DNA from: Hanleya hanleyi
Lineage: Eukaryota > Mollusca > Polyplacophora > Lepidopleurida > Hanleyidae
Assembly: GCA_036873755.1 (NCBI GenBank)
Contig: JAVTVY010018798.1
Location: 1-64,000 of the forward strand
DNA length: 64,000 bases
Direction: 5' to 3'
The notes beneath the pieces were generated by a model. The model saw only the letters and a program-made list of their open reading frames with translations. It was not told the DNA's origin and made no database searches. The position numbers and the translations under genes are program-made. Below, piece after piece: positions 56,751 through 64,000 of the stretch. The stretch's first letter is position 1, and each line of letters begins with the position of its first letter.

Positions 56751-59165
56751 CGGTTTCATGTTATACGATATTGATATTCTTGACACAGTAATGGCGGGTG
56801 TTTCAGACTTGAGTTGCCATCTTATACGAATAGTATATAAGGCTTAAATCGCCTCGTATTCGAAGTGGAAGAATCGAGGTGGATAGGAAATGTGGGTTGT
56901 ATGAACTTTGAGCTTGATGCCCCTGGTCCTCGGACCATGAGATGACTGCCGGCCGCGTGATTGGTGTGGTGGATGTAAAACGAGAAGTTTCCGGGAAAAT
57001 GCGTAAACACGGACTTGACACCCAAATATGAGCCCCACCCGGTCAAATGGGTCTAGATGGGTTATACATTATGCAGATATAGCGTGGAAGGCCTCGTCTT
57101 GAACCCTCGGTATTTGGACTATGATGGGGATGGTTTGGATCGGAAATGGTGCGTCATGGTGCGCATGTGCAGCAGGGTTTTTTTATACAGTTTTTCATCG
57201 ATCGTGGTATTCCCGATGAAAACGAATTTGAATTGACTTTTTGCGATTTTTTCAAAATAGAGTTTTGAGCTAGAAATTCAGTTTTCTGAGTTTTCGGGGA
57301 GTGCGTGCCGTATGCGCGGAAAAAATTGAGTTTTTTTTTCGTACAAAATTGAGTTGATGTAAGACAGGGGCGAACGAAAATGCCCCGATCACGGGAAAGT
57401 TATCGCGACCAAAAGTTTACAATACAAGGTTGTTGTTGTTGTTGTTCGTGTCACCTCCTTCTCTGTGCCAATGAATGTCTGTATGAGGGCCCACTCTTCA
57501 TGTCATCTCTGCCACTTCCCGGGTTTCCGTATGTCTGTTTAGCTGCAGACACCGTGTCTCGTCATGGGATATCCAGTGAAAATGAAACACGCTCAAGAAG
57601 CTCTTGCTGAGATTATTTCCCGCGTTTTTGACTGCAGCGCCCCTACAATGTCATATGACAAGGGAGGAATTATTCAGTGTCGAGTTCCGCCAGATATCTG
57701 TGGCATTGAACTGCAAGTTTTTCGATGAAGGGTTCCCGACAATTTCAGCGCCATGTCCTTTACCTCAACACGTGGGAAACGCTTGCCGAACGTAAGCGAG
57801 AAAATCTCAACACGAACACATATGAAAAATATATTTGTCATACTCTGAAAAATTTTCAACTTCTTTGATCTGTTGGAACTCTGTTTGAACGCGTATAATA
57901 CCTGCCTCACGTCGAAGTGAGGAGCCTGTGTTTTGTGGCGAAAACATGCAACATGCAACCTCTGCCCTTGTTACGGTAAATTGAGAATTTATCGTTTAGA
58001 CTCAAAACTAACGAATAAATTATTGTAATACAGGAATGCTTGGGAGGAATTTCTGTTGAAATCGTTCATCATGCTTTATTTCTGCCGCGAAATTAACTGA
58101 GATGAGATCATGAGACGTGATCGCAGAGCTCCCCTCACCATTCAACGGAGGTCGTTGAATGATAACAATGACCTTGGCTTAGGGGTAAAATAATAAAAAA
58201 TAAAAATAAAACAAGAGCAAGTTGTTTTCTCAGCAAATATGGGGGTATTTATGTCTTGTTTGTTACATAATTTGTTTTTTACCTGTCTCCACCAAGCTTG
58301 ACAGTTTCAACACTTTCGCCAATTTAATACAAGAATTTTTTACATTCTACGATTAAAACAAAATAAAACTTGAGTTTTGTCCTTTTTTAGCTGAAAAAGG
58401 TAAAAAAATTAGTTTTATCATTTTTTTTTTATGAAAAAGGCAAAAAAATTGAGTTTAGTGACATGAATATGGGGGAAAAATGCGTTTTACAATGTTTAAA
58501 ACCGAGTAGATGAAAAAATTTTGTCTAAAAAAAACCTGGTGCAGTCGAGAAGCAGTAGCCAAAGAGGGCAGTGTAGGTGTGTTTAGGCGGTTTATGAACA
58601 ATCCCGAGTCCAAATATGCCGTGCAAGATGTCATATTCAAGCGACGTCGAAGTCGGGCACGTGACTGACGATTGGATGCAAAACTGGGACTTTTCCGGAG
58701 AAAAATTCCGGGAAAACGGGATCTCGGGACCGTTGGTTGATTTTCACTGGGAAGTCATCGTGCGAATACGTACTCGTCAGGAAGACCTGGGTTGAACTTT
58801 TTGAGCAACAGGTGGTCCATATGGGCCATGCATGGTCCCGATTTAAAGCTCTCGTAGTGTAGATAACTATGTTTGGGTGATTTCCACTGTAAGAGAAGCC
58901 ATTATGAGAATGTGCAGTGAAGGATGAGATAAAGAGGGCATTTGGGGGTGCGCAGAGGCGTGTTTGGGCAATCTACGGACCATCCTTCCTCTGAATGGGC
59001 CGTTCAGGTTGTCATATGTGGAGTTCACTACGACTGGGATGGTTTGGACTGGGAATGATGTCATGGTGCCCATGCACAGCCGAAGAGAAGTAGAGAAAGA
59101 GGGCATTCTGAGCTATTCGTGGTTCAAATGGGCCATACAGGGTGCCATCTTAAAGCTCCCGGCAT
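56751..59165. repeat. Diverged repeats related to 20380-20880
   Basis: Segments near 58548, 58925 and 59090 share GAGAAGTAGAGAAAGAGGGC-like and GTGTTTGGGCAATCTACGGA-like pieces with each other and with 20400-20840 and 59640. TTTTTTATGAAAAAGGCAAA-type low complexity occurs at 58380-58450, and a TTG microsatellite near 57428. No coding was recognised. Confidence 0.5.
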
Positions 59166-59170
59166 ATATA

Positions 59171-59590
59171 CTAAGGATGCACTCCACACTTGCCACGGTT
59201 TCGCACAAAGTGGCCCCTCCCTAATTTCATAATAAGGAAGGTCGCCCGTCTTTGACAACATGGTAATTTTTCCTGCCTTTTTACTAACTAATATCTATAG
59301 TATCAACCTGCTAGACGCAACCATTTCTCCAAACAAGGATATAAAAATTGCTTGTCGATCGCACCTATGCGCCAGTTGATCGTGTCCGGAAATGAATATC
59401 TGGTATGCCAAAATTCGCACTTTTTCGGGAAGCGAAAATGTTGATTCCTTTATGGCGATAAAATTTTACAAAAAACGAGTAGATCGACCACCTGTTTTTT
59501 TTATGCCATTTTAAATTGCCCGTTGGACGGGAAATATTTTAACATGCATAACCCATGCCTGCCTTTAGCCGCACATCATTTAGATGTGAA
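59171..59590. mobile_element. Inverted copy of the palindrome-array element interior, without the arrays
   Basis: CTAAGGATGCACTCCACACT through GACGGGAAATATTTTAACAT to AGCCGCACATCATTTAGATG is the reverse complement of the interior of 50403-51770 (about 50731-51390). It lacks roughly 185 bp of it (about 50818-51003), and the palindromic arrays and ATGGCAAG ends are absent. Confidence 0.85.
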
Positions 59591-61578
59591 AGACTGGCGT
59601 GATATTGAATGGATGTGATAACATATCCGATGCGCTGTTGAGAAGTAGGAGAGAAACATGGCATTTTGAGGCTGCTCAGGGTGTGCTTGAGCAACCTTGA
59701 GGTAATTCCGGGTTCAAATATGGTATACAGGGCGTCTTCATGAAGCTCTCGGCGTCTAAACTACGACTCGGGTGGGGGGGGGGGGGGAGCATTAACTTTG
59801 GAAGTGATGCCATGGAGCATGGTGGCGGCCCTGGAACCTTTAACTTCAGGCGACATGACGTCACTTTCATCGATGACGTCACTTCCGATGATGATGTCAC
59901 TTCTGCAATATCGTTGCTTTCGAGGATGACGTCACTTCCGGCAATATCGTTGCTTTCGATTGTGACGTCACACCCAGTGATGACGCCCCATACAAGCTAT
60001 ACGTACCGGTAGTCTGGATACCTAACCCACATTACGCTACGCCATCCTTCGCTGCATATAGGGTTAGGCCTTGGCCGGCATTTTGTTGACGCGACCTTGA
60101 CCCCTTGAGCCGAATCACGTGACCTGCGAAGACGCAGAAGTTGTCAACATTGCAACAGCAGGTTGGTGTCTTTTATGTCAGTTTTTACTATTTCAGTTTG
60201 TGGTTTCTGCTTGAACATGAACATATTTATAGAGTATGGGTGCCAATGACTGGTTAACTCGTACAAAATAGGACAGGGGCTGATGTATTTGTAAAAATAT
60301 TGACAACTTTGTGCGATGAGTGTGTCCCGTCTTGGCGCCATTGTGAAGCAAGTTTGGCACGAAATGCTGTAAAATAGTGGGTAAATAATGTTTTCAAAAA
60401 CAGATTATCCGACGACTCAGAATTAGCTCAACTTGGGTGTTTATAAAGTACATATCCCTGCTTGTTTTGAGACCTTCCATTTGTTGTTGCATTCAGTAGT
60501 TCAAGTTGAGCACCAATTTAAAGGCAAAGGGTGCGGTGACTGAATTGGTGTGTTTTACAGGTTACAGTCTCGCACGTGTTGATATTCACATTGTCAGTCG
60601 TCATTCTGTTAAAATATTTCACCCAAAATCGGATTGCAACCGTTTATATATTATATTATTCATATTCATATATTTTTTACTGCCTATTTAGGGCCTATTA
60701 TATATTCAGTAAATTAAAATTATATCAACAATTAGCTCCCATTACTCCAGCCCCCTCCTTCCCTCCCCCCCCCCCCTCCACACACAAATTTCAATATTTT
60801 GATTTTATTTCAGGGTTTTGTGATTCACATATTAATCTGTGAAGAAATTAAATTATTTCATTTAAATTTACAGTGACTTGTGATGCCGATTTGTTTGAGG
60901 CAACGCCACAGTCCAACTTTTTGATGATCGAATCGGCTTATTAAGGTGAAGTAACAAAAGATGAATGTTTTTAATTACCATATCTAATAATTCTAATGAG
61001 GAAGTCTAAAATCACCTAGTTTTCCAGAGATCTAATTTCTTTGTTTCAAATGAGGCCTCTCTGTGCGCAATATATACAAACACAAATATACAAATATGTA
61101 TTAGTTTTATGATCTGAACTTGTCTCAGGTATTGGCAATGATGAATTCTTTGGGCTTTGATAGATGATATCAAGATATATGATTTTGCAGACTAAGTTTA
61201 CCTTGGATAAAAATTCAGCGATACTGTATACGGAATATGTAAATTAGTTCAATGGCTATAAAAAAAAAAAAAATGTGCTTGTTAAAGTTTGAGGCCATGA
61301 TTTCCCATTATACATGTATAAACAGAATCAAGCTGATCCAATTACTTTTTAAGATCACATCAACTAAGAATGGTAGTTTTGCTGTGTGGAAAATGATACA
61401 TGTACTACATTTTGATACTGAACTGTTTCTCGTGTAATAAACTTTCATTCTACACATCATATCGCCATGTGCAATATGAAAGGTATTTTATAAACATTAT
61501 GTCATTAGCGCAAACAAATCAAAATTGAACCTGTCCTTTAATACACAAATCATGTGTACTCTTGCTCTCATGTTGCAG
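59591..61578. other. End of intron 2, low complexity and short repeats
   Basis: Contains a G-run near 59776, CGTCACTTCCG-type repeats at 59855-59990 (GATGACGTCACTTC recurring with GCAATATCGTTGCTTTCGA twice), a C-run near 60764 and an A-run near 61260. CAGCAG/GTTGGT near 60163 could be a donor of an alternative first exon, but nothing else supports it. Confidence 0.4.
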
Positions 61579-61653
61579 AACCTAAAACCACCATTGAGTT
61601 TGGAGGGAAAGTTCAAACCTGAACACTGGCTGTCATATATGTGGAGGAGTTGA
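61579..61653 (+). CDS. Gene A exon 3 (C-terminus and stop)
   Basis: The acceptor CTCATGTTGCAG leads into NLKPPLSLEGKFKPEHWLSY then MWRS and a TGA at 61651-61653. Phase 0 agrees with exon 2. Two bases after the stop a GTAAGA donor follows, so the 3' UTR is spliced to about 62842. The stop is only ~2 nt from that junction, too close to trigger nonsense-mediated decay. If the protein of related species is longer than 69 residues, the stop could be secondary. Confidence 0.72.
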   Translation, partial: NLKPPLSLEGKFKPEHWLSYMWRS

Positions 61654-61656
61654 AAG

Positions 61657-62841
61657 TAAGATACATTCTAATTTTAATTAGCAATTGCTTAAGATGAGTT
61701 TGTTATTTATTCAGTGGGTGGCACTGAACAAATGTATAACTACACATCAAAGAATGGTTTTCTAAAAACAAAAACAAAACTTTGTTTTTACATGTAGATA
61801 TTAAATCTGGAAAGATGTGTAAGCTTATTCTAGAATTTTGATGTGTTTCTAGAAATAAATATATTTTCTTGTAATTTCATAAGACATAAGTGGACAAATA
61901 CGTAGTCTTTAATATCTAACTAATTACCCCAAAGTTATTTACACTGCTAGCTTTCAGATTTACCTTCAATATTTAATGTATTAGAATCACTAATTCTGAT
62001 TCTTTAAAAATATTCTAGGACATTAAATGTCATTTTCTTATTGCAAGAAAAATAATCGGTTCATGGGGTAAAAATCTTTAAAATTTATGAGTTAAATTTT
62101 TTCACCCCATGGACAGATTATCTTTCACAAAACAAGAAAATGACAGTTTCAGTCCCAAAATATGTTGAAGAATTCAATGTAGAAGATCAATATGTAAGCT
62201 ATCATCACAAGCAAAATTTGGGTAATTTATCTTGGATAGAAAAAAAATCTATTATCATTTATGTAGCATGTTTGTAAAAAAAATGGTTTTACATCCATAT
62301 TAATTAACATTCATCACTCATTTCACCACAGCCTTCCAAGTTTGGTTGAACTATTTACAATTTCTCGGGGAATACATGTATCTCACAAGTTGATAAAAAT
62401 AACCTGTTTTCCTTGGTATGTAATACTAGTATACTAGTTATGTGCTAAAAATAATTATATCTTATTCAGTGCATAGTTAGTATTGTTTAAGCTTACATAT
62501 TGCTGAGGAACAAACAAGTTCACCTATACATGGCCAAATAGAATGTAAGTGATCAAATTGTCTTCATATGGTGACTTTAGAGTTCTTTGGAATGTCAGAT
62601 TATATGTACCTTGAACCCTTCAAACATGTCAGATGAATTTGTAATTGTATACATTGAGAAACGGTAGCTAGGGATCACTACAACTTATATGGACAATTGT
62701 GAAGTAGACATTTAGATGACTTCAGTGAAAAAATAGCTCTTTAAAAGGTAGAATGAAGTATACTTGCTATGTTGATGTGATCCTATGGGTCAGTTAAGAT
62801 TTTTCAGATATATCATAACTTACATTTGTTTTGTTCTACAG
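61657..62841 (+). other. 3' UTR intron of gene A (AT-rich)
   Basis: GTAAGA at 61656 to TTTTGTTCTACAG ending at 62841. No other feature was recognised. Confidence 0.5.
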
Positions 62842-63625
62842 CTTGAAGATTGAAATACCAGAAGTGAAGAGAAACAGAAATAAAAGAAGACATTTTGAAA
62901 ATGCAGACCCATGCTCTCTTCAATGTGGACTGGACATATTAACTCTTACATTATGATTTTTCGAGAAACAACAGAGTACTGAATGATACAGGCCTTCATA
63001 TATGGAATAATACAGGGAGCAACACATAGAAAATATTAAAATAACTGAATCTTTAATATCTGAACTGAGAGGAGTATAACATGGACTGATTGTGAATCAG
63101 ACGGAATTGATCCATGAACTGGCTTCCAATGAATGTGGAGTCACATGTTTTTCTCTGCAGTACCATGAACACTGTTATAAATAGACTTTGAAATGTGGGA
63201 TAGGGAGTACCGGTATACCATTTGACAGAATATTCTTTAATTTTAGGTGTGTAGCAATCCATTGCCTCCAAATGCTTTTAAACCGAACCTTGAAAGACTA
63301 AAAGGACTTAAATATTAGGCCAAAAAAAATGTGATGCCATGTAATACAACATCCTGCGGTTTTTTTTCTCTCTAAATTATTTTCTTCAGCTTTTTTTTCA
63401 AATCCACCATTTGTTATGCTGGAACTGATTTCAATAGACAGAATAAAAATTATATGACATGCAAGTGCTTCCCAGTTATTTATAGGACCTACAGTCATTC
63501 AAAATGAATTTTAGGTTTCCTGTAATCCTACGAACTCATATTTTTTGTGATAAATATAAATCAGCATCACTGTTGTTGCACTTTCTCTTCCACAAGACTG
63601 AGGTCAATAAATCCTTTCAGTAATA
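62842..63625 (+). other. Probable last, non-coding exon of gene A with poly(A) signals
   Basis: Begins after TTTTGTTCTACAG. AATAAA occurs at 62879-62884 and at 63606-63611; the latter is followed by a mixed T-rich stretch and is the likelier end of the transcript. No frame of note lies on the plus strand. Confidence 0.45.
63606..63611 (+). terminator. Candidate poly(A) signal AATAAA
   Basis: Canonical hexamer about 760 bp into the last exon of gene A. Cleavage would be expected 10-30 bases downstream. An earlier AATAAA at 62879 would give a very short 3' exon. Confidence 0.4.
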
Positions 63626-64000
63626 ATCATCTACACATGTCCAGTTTCATATCAGTTGTAAAACCACTCTAGCGCTAGGTGCACCCACTTCAATTATGCA
63701 TCAAAGCGAAGAAGCCAAGGGACATCTCTTTTGAGATTTGATTTGACTGGGTTCGCGCAGATGATAATAAATATAATTTTGAAATTCACAAGTTGGAAAT
63801 CATCTGCATGAATGCAGTCCAATCAAACCTCGACAGAGATTTGCCTGGGTGTGTTTTTCTCGGTATATGAGAACAGTGGTAACATCATTCACTATACGCC
63901 GACATCAAATATATCTTCTCTTCAGTGCGCCTGGTGTTCATTTTTCGCACACTGATTTAAATTGTTAATTTCTGTGAGATGCGTCTAGGAAATTTCGTCC
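63626..64000. other. Downstream of gene A, nothing recognised
   Basis: No coding or repeat feature was identified up to the window edge. Confidence 0.4.

Noticed and set aside
60144..60341. Minus frame starting MAPRRDTLIAQSCQYFYKYI
   Set aside because: Begins with a good ATG context but shows no domain, no splice donor in frame and no conservation evidence.

Overview
This window looks like repeat-rich, non-coding-dominated genomic DNA of an animal, most likely an aquatic invertebrate. Protein-coding sequence occurs only as short exons with consensus GT/AG junctions. Most of the rest is satellites, fold-back elements and decayed retroelements. The reverse-transcriptase types present (a Penelope-like type with a CDC motif, Ty3/gypsy and LINE), the ACGG microsatellites and the GATGGCCGCC repeats are typical of marine invertebrate genomes. 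The species and phylum cannot be read from the sequence. No rRNA, tRNA, CRISPR array or bacterial-type gene was seen.

Layout. 1-8150: duplicated blocks around a 40-bp satellite (971-3065, 6880-7255) and a large degenerate inverted structure centred on a perfect palindrome at 7416-7456. 8160-10540: no recognisable gene. 10548-12210: a higher-order GCGACA satellite. 12788-13200: an inverted-repeat element. 14110-21020: nested retroelements, namely a gypsy pol split by a Penelope-like insertion, a second Penelope-like copy in inverted orientation, and a third 3' tail. 20380-21590: degenerate tandem repeats. 22960-25960: a nested fold-back, a 196-bp duplication and a 54-bp minisatellite that is open on both strands. 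26200-35580: exons of a minus-strand gene interleaved with repeats. 36604-38465 and 39875-40305: a DUF3504-like relic and long palindromic elements. 41055-63611: a plus-strand three-coding-exon gene for a 69-residue protein. Its 18-kb second intron contains a duplicate of its own first exon, a probable minus-strand exon, fold-back elements, an element flanked by palindrome arrays (50403-51770) and a TIR-bounded composite around a broken LINE.

Two genes are worth following. Gene B (minus strand) has four exons whose phases join exactly (35390-35580, 33050-33164, 32682-32766, 30744-30923) and run on into 28867. They encode a PDZ-like fold followed by sequence with a beta-trefoil look; 26200-26630 may be its last exon. 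Gene A (plus strand) joins 41236-41318, 43308-43359 and 61579-61653 in phase to give a 69-residue protein that I do not recognise. The two genes point away from each other, and if exon 46578-46928 belongs to gene B their transcripts overlap antisense.

All homology calls were made by reading motifs, without searches. Exon calls rest on splice signals plus phase agreement and need transcript support.
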